The notes under the pieces are model-generated. The model worked only from the letters and a program-made list of their open reading frames with translations, was not told the DNA's origin and did no database searches. From Verrucomicrobiota bacterium (GTDB taxonomy: Bacteria; Verrucomicrobiota; Kiritimatiellia; CAJWTS01), in assembly GCA_027623315.1 (NCBI GenBank), contig JAQBYD010000021.1:1-57333 (forward strand): a stretch of DNA of 57,333 nucleotides, in the 5' to 3' direction. This document shows, one piece after another, positions 50,740-57,333 of this stretch. The position numbers and the translations under genes are program-made. The number at the start of each line of letters is the position of its first letter. The first letter of the stretch is position 1.

Positions 50740-53658
50740 TCACTTGCCGGTGTTGAGCGGCTTGATCTCGACCATGCCGGTCACAGTATTCGTCCCGCTC
50801 GGGCGCGAGTACTTGAAGATCTGAAGTTCGATGGTCGCGCCCTTCAGAAACGCCTGGCCGTCGACCTCGGCGCTGACAATGCCGTAGTCGGGGCCCCTGG
50901 CGAAATCGACCTGCAGATCCACGATGCCTTCCGGGCCCGGCCAGTGGATCACCACGTCGCGCAGTTTCGCGGTGGCTTCATTGGTGTGGGCTTCCGGCTT
51001 GAAGCATCGAAACCGGGCTTCGTACTGGAGGTAGCGCTTCTTGGGTAGCAGCGCCAGGCTGTTGCCCATGTTGCTGCCAAAGAATCCACTATCCGACGCT
51101 TTGGCATCGGTCCATGAAGCCGAGTCGATCGCTCCCTCAGTATCCGCCGAGCGGACACGAACGTCGACATCGCCTCCCGCGGGGAAGTTCTCGACCTGCG
51201 TCCAGTTCAAGTCTTCATATGATGGCGCCGCGAGCTGCGTGTCGAAAATACCCGAGCGGTAAAAACCGTTCGAAGGATACCCCACCTCGAGTTCGAACAG
51301 CCCCAGCAGTGCGGTGCACGCAGCGCCGTTCGTATAGGACATCACGACGGTCGAGTTGGTTTCCATCCAGATGCTGTTGTGATCGGCGTTCTCGTTGGCA
51401 AAAGCCGGCGCGCTGAACGTGCCGACGCTGAGGCCGCTGTAGAAGAAGTTCGTCTCTCCCCATGCGGCGTTCGTGGGACTTCCGGTGTTTCGATAGAAGT
51501 GCAATTTGCCGTCATCCCCACCTACGAAGAGATCCAGGTCGTCGTCCGCGTCGATATCGGTCAACGCCGGATGGCAGAGCGGTGAGAGGATGCCGAGGTA
51601 GTTCGACTGAACCGAACCATAGGTGAAATTGGACGGGCTCCCCGTGTTCTCAATGAAAGCGAGGCGTCCGAGCGGGAAATCGCCGACAAACAGGTCCAAG
51701 TCCTCATCTCCATCGAGATCCGCGAAAGCCGGCGCGCTGTATGCGCCGACGTCGATTCCGAGCCAGTTGACCGTGGCCAATCCCCAGACCGGAGCGGACT
51801 CGTCGCCCTGGTTTTCGTAGTAGACGAGGCTTCCGGAAGCATGGCCGAGAACCATGTCGAAGTCGCCGTCCGCATCGATGTCCGCGAAGGCGGGCGAGCT
51901 GTAGGTTCCGACGTCGAGCGACCACCAGTTGTTCACCGGCGGAGCCCAGTCGCTGCTACCGCCGGATCCGACATTCTCGACGAACGAGAGCGTGCCGTTC
52001 TGGTTGCCGATGACGAGATCGCTGTCACCGTCCGCGTCGAGATCCGCAAATGCCGGCGTGCTGAAGGCTCCGACAGCAATGTCCGAAGAGGTTATGTCTT
52101 CCAGGTTATGTGCTACGTCCCACACGGGCACCGTCGGGGATCCGTCGTTCTCGCGGTAGTGGATCTTTCCGCCGATGGCGCCGACAAACATTTCGACGTC
52201 CCGGTCCCCGCTTCCGCCAACGGTCATCGCGACGCGATAATTCTTGCTCTTGTCGATCACGAATTCCGGCACCCAGTCGCTCCAGGCGTTGGACCTCGCC
52301 GGAATGGACACCTCGCTCAGTCCGGCGAACGTGACGTTGCTTGCGGCGCCTGTCTCCTCGTCGATGAGTTCAACGTCAGCAATGGTGAGCGGAGCATAGT
52401 CGCCGCTGTCAAAACGAAGCCGTACCCATTGCCCGTTGCGGGCGATGGAGGCTCCTTCGTTTGTACCGCCATAGATGATGTTCGTGACGGTCATGGTCTC
52501 ACCGCGCAACATCAGCGAATCACTGCCGTCGCTGGCCCGGTCCGCGCCCCACGCAATTCCCTTGTCGAGTGAGATGACGTAATCCCCGATATAGGGAGCT
52601 TGATTCGTAAAAGACTGGTCGTACTTCACGCTCGTGTTTTCCGTGAGCGTTGCTCCCGGCTCGTTAAAATTGCTGTCGATCCATGCATCGTTGTAGATCT
52701 CAAATGAAATCTGGTTGCTGATCGCCGATGCCGTGTAGGTGAGTTGGGCGTTTCCGCTCCAGTTGGCGCCCTCGGCGGACATGTCTTCAGCGATTACCGT
52801 TCCGCCGGCGTTGGTGGCTTCGTAGAACCCCGTCGTGGGGTGTGTGTGCACTGGCGTGAATAGTTCGCCCTCACGCGGGCTTTGGGTTGCGCTTAGCGAC
52901 AGGCGATCGATGCCGACTTTGTACCCGGAGCTGCTTTCGTTCCGGCCCTCCACCGTGAATGTCAGTGTGTGCATGCCACCGTCGAGCACGACGCTGCCGA
53001 AGTTCAGCGTGCCGGCCTCCTTTGGAGATGTATGGTAGCCGTCGAACAGGAGCGTCGGCGGTTGAACGCTCATCTCAACGAGATTCTTGAAGAGCGTTTT
53101 GGACGTCATCGATTCCCCGGGCCTGACCGCTGCGGCGATGGCGGCATCGTTGGTTGCGGCCACCACGGTTGCCAACTGATCGTAGAGCTCGGCGGGCGTT
53201 GAATTGGTGTCTCTCGGCGAAAAGACCGTACGTCTCAATTCGTATGGCGTGCCGGGCCGGACATGGTAAATGATTGTTTTGTCCCAGATGATCTGATTCT
53301 CGGCATCCCGTTGGAGAAGTCCGTCCCCGTCGTCGATCGCGAGCGGCAGGCTGATGGCCTCATACTCGGATCCATCCGAGGGATAGAATGCCATCAGCCC
53401 GGTGCCCACGCTGGACAGCCGCATGTCGTGTCGCATGTACGACATCGCGAGGTCAAGGTCGAGAGTGAGCTCGTTGATGACGCTCTGTTGGTTCCAGATG
53501 CCGAGGGCTTGAACAAATGCCGATGTCGCCATGCCCACGACAACCACCGAGATGCTCGAGGCAATCATGACCTCCGTAAGGGTGAAGCCGCGCCTGGCTC
53601 GTGTCTTTCGGCGCGAGTACGTATCGCGTTGAGGCGCCAATACCTGATGTGAATCCAT
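50740..53658 (-). CDS. PilW-like pseudopilin carrying FG-GAP/VCBS repeats
   Basis: The 972-residue protein has a type III/IV prepilin leader: a basic N-terminus, ARRG then FTLTEV (cleavage after Gly24, Glu at +5) and one hydrophobic helix (IASSISVVVVGMATSAFVQA). Residues about 45-480 are a large extracellular region with jelly-roll-like segments. From about 496 to 756 at least four FG-GAP/VCBS-type repeats occur, with calcium-type loops DLDADGDSDL, DIDADGDFDM, DLDGDEDLDL and DIDADDDLDL at about 540, 590, 645 and 700, each preceded by PAFADLD-like sequence and followed by a G-x-L-x-F-x-x-N-x-G strand. PilW proteins are usually near 250-350 residues. The ATG at 53658 lies downstream of a sigma-54-like site and an AGAGGA; the longer open frame begins inside that site. 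Confidence 0.85.
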   Translation of the reverse strand: MDSHQVLAPQRDTYSRRKTRARRGFTLTEVMIASSISVVVVGMATSAFVQALGIWNQQSVINELTLDLDLAMSYMRHDMRLSSVGTGLMAFYPSDGSEYEAISLPLAIDDGDGLLQRDAENQIIWDKTIIYHVRPGTPYELRRTVFSPRDTNSTPAELYDQLATVVAATNDAAIAAAVRPGESMTSKTLFKNLVEMSVQPPTLLFDGYHTSPKEAGTLNFGSVVLDGGMHTLTFTVEGRNESSSGYKVGIDRLSLSATQSPREGELFTPVHTHPTTGFYEATNAGGTVIAEDMSAEGANWSGNAQLTYTASAISNQISFEIYNDAWIDSNFNEPGATLTENTSVKYDQSFTNQAPYIGDYVISLDKGIAWGADRASDGSDSLMLRGETMTVTNIIYGGTNEGASIARNGQWVRLRFDSGDYAPLTIADVELIDEETGAASNVTFAGLSEVSIPARSNAWSDWVPEFVIDKSKNYRVAMTVGGSGDRDVEMFVGAIGGKIHYRENDGSPTVPVWDVAHNLEDITSSDIAVGAFSTPAFADLDADGDSDLVIGNQNGTLSFVENVGSGGSSDWAPPVNNWWSLDVGTYSSPAFADIDADGDFDMVLGHASGSLVYYENQGDESAPVWGLATVNWLGIDVGAYSAPAFADLDGDEDLDLFVGDFPLGRLAFIENTGSPSNFTYGSVQSNYLGILSPLCHPALTDIDADDDLDLFVGGDDGKLHFYRNTGSPTNAAWGETNFFYSGLSVGTFSAPAFANENADHNSIWMETNSTVVMSYTNGAACTALLGLFELEVGYPSNGFYRSGIFDTQLAAPSYEDLNWTQVENFPAGGDVDVRVRSADTEGAIDSASWTDAKASDSGFFGSNMGNSLALLPKKRYLQYEARFRCFKPEAHTNEATAKLRDVVIHWPGPEGIVDLQVDFARGPDYGIVSAEVDGQAFLKGATIELQIFKYSRPSGTNTVTGMVEIKPLNTGK

Positions 53659-54171
53659 AGTCGACCGTATTCCTCTTAGTCCAATCCAATACTGTATGAG
53701 CAGGCGCGATGCCATTCACGCCGGGTGGGCGGTCGGCGATCGTCCGCCGACACAAGCCGCAAATGTGACTTTTTTGATGAATCAGGGAAGAAATTGCGCT
53801 TTTAGACGGGATCCGAGGATGGTTTTAGGGTGGGATTAATACATGTGGAAATCTATCCGGACCACCGGTTTCTCAAGAACGAGAATGGCTTGGCTCTATG
53901 CGCCACGCGTGCCGGACTCGAGTCGTCGAGCGACGGTACGGCCAGGGATATCCTCCGAACTTGGCCGGCCGGCCGCCGACCGGCAGCACGTGGCAGATCC
54001 AGAACTGCCGACTCCAAGAGCCCGATAAAGGGGCCACTCGACGGAACCCCGCCTGATGAGATACCTTCGATCAGGTCACGCACTCCGTTGATGCGAGATG
54101 CGGCAGAGCCGATGAGGAATTGTCGATCCAGATGGGTGACGCGGTCTGATGAAGCACCATAGATTTCCCCC
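53659..54171. other. 513-base divergent intergenic region
   Basis: The region separates the PilW-like gene (leftward) from the UPF0489-TPR gene (rightward). The left 60 bases hold the sigma-54-like site. The rest contains a GC-rich palindromic patch (GGCCGGCCGCCGACCGG near 53965) but no gene I can support; open frames on both strands look like low-complexity Arg/Ser-rich shadows. No promoter was clear for the rightward gene. Confidence 0.5.
53699..53714 (-). promoter_or_regulatory. Sigma-54-like promoter upstream of the PilW-like gene
   Basis: On the minus strand TGGCATCGCGCCTGCT matches the -24/-12 consensus (TGGCAC-N5-TTGCW) with the invariant GG and GC exactly ten bases apart. It lies about 41 bases before the ATG. 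A near-identical arrangement precedes the PilX-like gene. Confidence 0.4.
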
Positions 54172-56082
54172 ATGTTAGCCCGGGTTGAGGCGCGTCGGAT
54201 CAAGCGAGCCTCGATACTTCTTGGGGGTGCGGTTCTCGCGCTCTTATTGTCGTGCCGTGCGCGGACGGCGCAACCGTTGCCCGGCGTCGTGCGTCAGGAC
54301 GGCGACGTATACCTGATCGAGAATAACAGCAGCGCCTATATCGTGTGGCAGGCCCTTCAGGTCACCAATGCCACGCTGGTTCATCTCGATACCCACGATG
54401 ACTGCAGATACGTCTCGCCGCAAAACCTTCGATCCTTGCGAGCGTTGGTCTCGTCACGCGACTTTGAAACCATATTTCACAAGAGCGATCTAAGTTCGTT
54501 TTTTAACTTTGAGCTCAAACAAGCCGACTTTCTGTTCGATCTCGGCAACTTCATATATCCATGCCTGGCTGACGGGACCGTGGCGACGTTCTACTGGGTC
54601 GTTCCACAGAAATCGATATCTCGCGAAGAAAACGCGCAGCTCAGCGATCACTGGCGCCGCGCGTTGATGCTGGACCAGTTCGACGACTACGTCGAACGCG
54701 AGGATGGCGGATTCGAATTCACGATCTTCGAGAGCAGGGTCATCCTAACCACGCTCGATGGATTGCCGGCGGTGAGCGCCGGAGCACTACTCGATCTCGA
54801 CACGGACTTTTTTGCGTTTCCGCGTGCGATGACCGACACCCACATTCCCGGCGCGCTACAATGGGATCCGCGCGACGTATGCCTGGCGCTTCAGAGAAAG
54901 GTTCCACGGCCCCTGGCCGTCACCGTGTGCGCATCGGTCTGGGGCGGGTACCTCCCCCTCGAGTTGCGCATCATCCCCGAGGGATGCTTCGATTTCTTCT
55001 CGCGAGGCGCCTATCCACAGGAGGCCGTCGATCTGCTGGTGGCCGCCACGGCTATGAGGGAGCGAAGACCGATTCCCGACGTGGCGCCTCCCTCCGTGCC
55101 ATATGCGGCGGCGCATCAATACTGGCAGGGGCGGTTGAAACTTGGGCGCCTGGACTGGGATGGCGCGCGGCACGCGTACGCCGCGGCGGGACGGCAGGCG
55201 CCCGTCTACAAGAAGGCGTTCCTCGACGCGGCGCGCACACTTTCGGAATCCGGTCGTCCCGCGGAGGCCGTTCGGATGCTCGAAGCATACGTCGAGATTG
55301 AAGGACGCCGCACGCTGAATTCCGAGACCGAACGTGCGCGCGCCGCATTGATAGCCGGGGACCTCGCGCTCGCGGACAGGGTCACGTCCGAGTTGATGGA
55401 ATGGACTCGCGATCATACCCGCATCATGTTGCGTGCCGGCGTGGAAATGGCGACGTCCAACGCCTCGGTCGCGCGGGATCTTTATCGCGAGGCGCTCGTG
55501 GCCCAGCCGCGCAATGCCGGGTTGCATTACAATGTTGGCGTCACCTTTACCATGCAGGGGAACACCAACGACGCCATCCATTCCTACCAGGCGGCCGTCG
55601 CGCTGGACCCGGACCTGGCGGCGGCGCACTACAATCTCGCAGAGCTGCTCGGTGGTTCGGAAGATTGGACTCGCGCGATTGAGCACTTCGCCGAGTTCGT
55701 CCGGCTGGATGCAGCGAATCCGTCAGCGCATGTCGCTTTAGGCAACATCTATCTCCGCGCGGAGCACTACAAGCAGGCGATGTTGAGCTATATCGCCGCG
55801 TTGGAGATTAACCCCGAACTGGCCGAGGCGCATAGTAACCTGGGCTACGTTCTGGCGGCCGCGGATCGACTCGACGACGCCGTAAAGCACTATCGGGAGG
55901 CACTGCGGATTGCGCCGGGGATGGCCCCGGCGCATGGAAACCTTGGTGCGGCCTTGATGCGATTGGGGCGTCGCGACGAGGCGATACGGCACTTTCGCCA
56001 CGCCCTGAGTCTGGATCCCGCCTTCGAAGAGGTCAGGCAGTTGCTGGCCGAGGCCGAGACCGTGCCGGCGGGCTTACCGTAG
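54172..56082 (+). CDS. Predicted lipoprotein with UPF0489 (arginase-fold) domain and TPR repeats
   Basis: The 636-residue protein starts with a basic segment and hydrophobic helix ending in LLLSC (Cys28), a plausible lipobox. Residues about 40-300 match UPF0489: VYLIENNSSAYIVWQ, then HLDTHDDC (71-78), FIYPCLADGTVATFYWVVP and LLDLDTDFFAF (206-216). The two Asp/His motifs mirror the metal-binding DAHxD and SxDxDxxDP motifs of arginase-like hydrolases, so metal-dependent hydrolysis is possible; no member I know has a proven reaction. From about 310 to 630 a run of TPRs follows (such as YNVGVTFTMQGNTNDAIHSY and HSNLGYVLAAADRLDDAVKH). It is on the opposite strand from the flanking pseudopilin genes and overlaps the PilX-like stop by 9 bases. 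Confidence 0.75.
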   Translation: MLARVEARRIKRASILLGGAVLALLLSCRARTAQPLPGVVRQDGDVYLIENNSSAYIVWQALQVTNATLVHLDTHDDCRYVSPQNLRSLRALVSSRDFETIFHKSDLSSFFNFELKQADFLFDLGNFIYPCLADGTVATFYWVVPQKSISREENAQLSDHWRRALMLDQFDDYVEREDGGFEFTIFESRVILTTLDGLPAVSAGALLDLDTDFFAFPRAMTDTHIPGALQWDPRDVCLALQRKVPRPLAVTVCASVWGGYLPLELRIIPEGCFDFFSRGAYPQEAVDLLVAATAMRERRPIPDVAPPSVPYAAAHQYWQGRLKLGRLDWDGARHAYAAAGRQAPVYKKAFLDAARTLSESGRPAEAVRMLEAYVEIEGRRTLNSETERARAALIAGDLALADRVTSELMEWTRDHTRIMLRAGVEMATSNASVARDLYREALVAQPRNAGLHYNVGVTFTMQGNTNDAIHSYQAAVALDPDLAAAHYNLAELLGGSEDWTRAIEHFAEFVRLDAANPSAHVALGNIYLRAEHYKQAMLSYIAALEINPELAEAHSNLGYVLAAADRLDDAVKHYREALRIAPGMAPAHGNLGAALMRLGRRDEAIRHFRHALSLDPAFEEVRQLLAEAETVPAGLP

Positions 56083-57168
56083 CCATCCGCCGACGATGAT
56101 CTCCGGGTCGCCAACGTCCCTCGGGCTCCAGAGGACATTCGTCGTCTCGCGGTAGACTTGCATCCGGTTCTTGATGTCGATCCAGCCGTCCGAGATGATC
56201 CCGCCATACAGGTCCTTGTTATTGTCGGATTCCACGCTGAGTCGCGCGTAGATGACGCCCTGGTAGTTGTTGCGGTTGTTCAGGTCAACGTGCCCGGTGG
56301 CCAGCAGGGCTGGCATGCCCGGGACGATCTGGGTTTGGACGAACCGATTGTTGATTGTGATGTTCCCGTTGGCGACGATACAACCATTGACACCACTGCT
56401 GTTATTGACCGTGATATCACCGTTGCAGTAGACGATGCCGTTCGGCGGCGAGAGCGTTGTCCCCGGCAGCGAGACGCTGGCTGGAAAATAGATCCCTCCG
56501 TCAATCGCTGCCTGGCGATAGGCCTCAAAATCGAACTCGGGAATCTCCCTCGCAGCAGCACCGGGCGTACCGGCGTAACCGGGCTGGACGTTAACGGCGA
56601 TCGTTCCCACGGCGGAGAGATTTCCGTAGACAATCGGGTTTCCCGGCCCCTCAAGCATATCCTCATTGGAGTGCACGTCGGCGTAAATCCGCATGGCCGA
56701 TGCCGACAACTTGACGTATTCATCGGCCAGGATCACGAAATTCGTTCCCCAGCGTCGATTATTGCGCTCCTGTGCGGTCCCGAGCAACTCGAGCGTCGTC
56801 GTACGGGACTCGCCGCGCATTGTGCCGGTGCTGTCGACCACGACATTCAAATTCGACGCGGTCGTGCACGTCACGTTGTATGTTCCCGTGTTTCCACCGA
56901 CGACGATGTACCCGGTTTTTGACCGGGTCTTCCAGTAGTAATAGTTGGTGCCGAGGGCGGCGACCATGTCCGCGACACCCGATTCGGCTAGAGCCAGCGA
57001 CTGTACCGCCAGCTTGTCCTTGCGCACCCGGTAGGATGCGCTGTTCGTGACATAGGTCATTACGAACCCGATGGCGATCAGCATGAACGTTACGAACATA
57101 ACCGAGATAAAGGCGGAGCCTTCGCGGTTTCCGGCGACTGTATTGTCTGTAATCTGCATATTTCTCAT
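56074..57168 (-). CDS. PilX-like pseudopilin-associated protein
   Basis: The protein has about 364 residues. After a short polar start the single helix SAFISVMFVTFMLIAIGFVMTYVT is followed by RKDKLAVQSLALAESGVADMVAAL, the PilX-type N-terminus. The region about 160-340 is rich in short beta repeats (NSSGVNGCIVANGNITINNR, GHVDLNNRNNYQGVIYARLS), suggesting a beta-solenoid-like extracellular domain as in DUF7305-type PilX tails. PilX-like minor components are exported by the type IV pilus or T2SS pseudopilus machinery. The 5' end is ambiguous: ATG codons at 57192, 57180, 57168 and 57159 are in frame. I use 57168, with GAGGT about seven bases upstream. A sigma-54-like site lies upstream. Confidence 0.75.
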   Translation of the reverse strand: MRNMQITDNTVAGNREGSAFISVMFVTFMLIAIGFVMTYVTNSASYRVRKDKLAVQSLALAESGVADMVAALGTNYYYWKTRSKTGYIVVGGNTGTYNVTCTTASNLNVVVDSTGTMRGESRTTTLELLGTAQERNNRRWGTNFVILADEYVKLSASAMRIYADVHSNEDMLEGPGNPIVYGNLSAVGTIAVNVQPGYAGTPGAAAREIPEFDFEAYRQAAIDGGIYFPASVSLPGTTLSPPNGIVYCNGDITVNNSSGVNGCIVANGNITINNRFVQTQIVPGMPALLATGHVDLNNRNNYQGVIYARLSVESDNNKDLYGGIISDGWIDIKNRMQVYRETTNVLWSPRDVGDPEIIVGGWLR

Positions 57169-57192
57169 CTCACACCTCATTTCACACCTCAT
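57159..57192 (-). repeat. Tandem 12-base repeat carrying duplicated ribosome site and start codons
   Basis: On the minus strand ATGAGGTGTGAA is followed at once by ATGAGGTGTGAG and then ATGAGAAATATG. Each copy supplies GAGGT positioned for the ATG of the next unit, so up to four in-frame starts exist. Confidence 0.7.
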
Positions 57193-57222
57193 TTTGTTTC
57201 GCCGCTTTCCGCGGTAGATAGA

Positions 57223-57238
57223 AGCAGGTTTCGTGCCG
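57223..57238 (-). promoter_or_regulatory. Sigma-54-like promoter upstream of the PilX-like gene
   Basis: On the minus strand CGGCACGAAACCTGCT carries GG and GC ten bases apart with GGCACG and TGCT exact to consensus. Transcription would start near 57212. It resembles the site at 53699-53714 and is the better match of the two. Confidence 0.48.
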
Positions 57239-57333
57239 CATTCTTGACTGCATGGACCCTAGCCCTAGCCCGGATATCTCACACTTTTCCTACTACGAAC
57301 ACGGATAGCTCCGTCAGGCTTGATCGAAACAGG

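Noticed and set aside
53990..54120. GTCACGCAC and nearby words suggested a GEMM (cyclic-di-GMP) riboswitch
   Set aside because: The GGGCAAACC receptor loop and tetraloop receptor are absent and no paired P1-P3 structure could be drawn.
53830..54203. Open frames on both strands (110 and 116 codons) between the PilW-like and UPF0489-TPR genes
   Set aside because: Both are low-complexity, overlap each other, have no ribosome site and no recognised fold.

Overview
The window is GC-rich (judged by eye) and densely coded. It reads as a chromosomal segment of a Gram-negative bacterium that makes Tad/Flp pili, type IV-like pseudopilins and a complex surface polysaccharide. The gene mix suggests a PVC-type or Kiritimatiellota/Hydrogenedentota-like environmental genome: formate-driven one-carbon metabolism with a stand-alone AICAR transformylase, an EboB-like hydrolase, phytanoyl-CoA dioxygenase-like and TPR-rich membrane proteins, and dispersed dyad repeats between genes. 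This placement is an inference. There is no rRNA or other phylogenetic marker here except dnaE. I found no tRNA, rRNA, CRISPR array, insertion sequence or integrase.

Layout. (1) 118-3062, minus strand: a Tad pilus operon of a DUF1573 exported protein, a Flp pilin, a TadV-type prepilin peptidase and a TadE-like pseudopilin, with overlapping or abutting genes. (2) 3225-7130, plus: fhs, folD and AICAR transformylase. This unit makes 10-formyl-tetrahydrofolate from formate and spends it in purine synthesis. folD appears to start at CTG. (3) 7174-10655, plus: zinc alcohol dehydrogenase, a small unknown protein, an EboB-like TatD hydrolase and a PhyH dioxygenase, separated by palindromic elements. 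(4) 10721-18557: dnaE (minus), flavin reductase, thiH, cysE, a Lon N-terminal-domain protein (minus) and a VTT/DedA membrane protein.

(5) 18729-22752: a GT-C-like membrane protein, then an IscA-type Fe-S carrier translationally coupled to a YgfZ-TPR fusion. (6) 22759-47010: a surface polysaccharide region. It holds GT9, GT4 and GT2 glycosyltransferases, three SAM methyltransferases, a DUF2304 protein, a WbpB-WbpD-like fusion followed by a WecB/WbpI-like epimerase, a radical SAM protein, an epimerase-SDR fusion, an asparagine-synthase-like amidotransferase, a Wzx-like flippase and four large membrane proteins, two of which are paralogues. A DUF3303-RidA pair sits inside it. The likely product is an uronamide-containing glycan built from UDP-GlcNAc-derived diacetamido uronic acids, assembled on a lipid and flipped by the Wzx-like protein.

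(7) 47056-50497, minus: an MFS/spermidine-synthase fusion and a PAS protein that keeps a phosphoacceptor-like helix but lacks an ATPase. (8) 50740-57168: two pseudopilin genes on the minus strand (a PilW-like protein carrying FG-GAP/VCBS repeats and a PilX-like protein), each preceded by a sigma-54-like promoter. Between them, on the plus strand, is a predicted lipoprotein fusing a UPF0489 (arginase-fold) domain to TPRs. Region 8 is the least familiar part of the window and the best candidate for an undescribed surface system.
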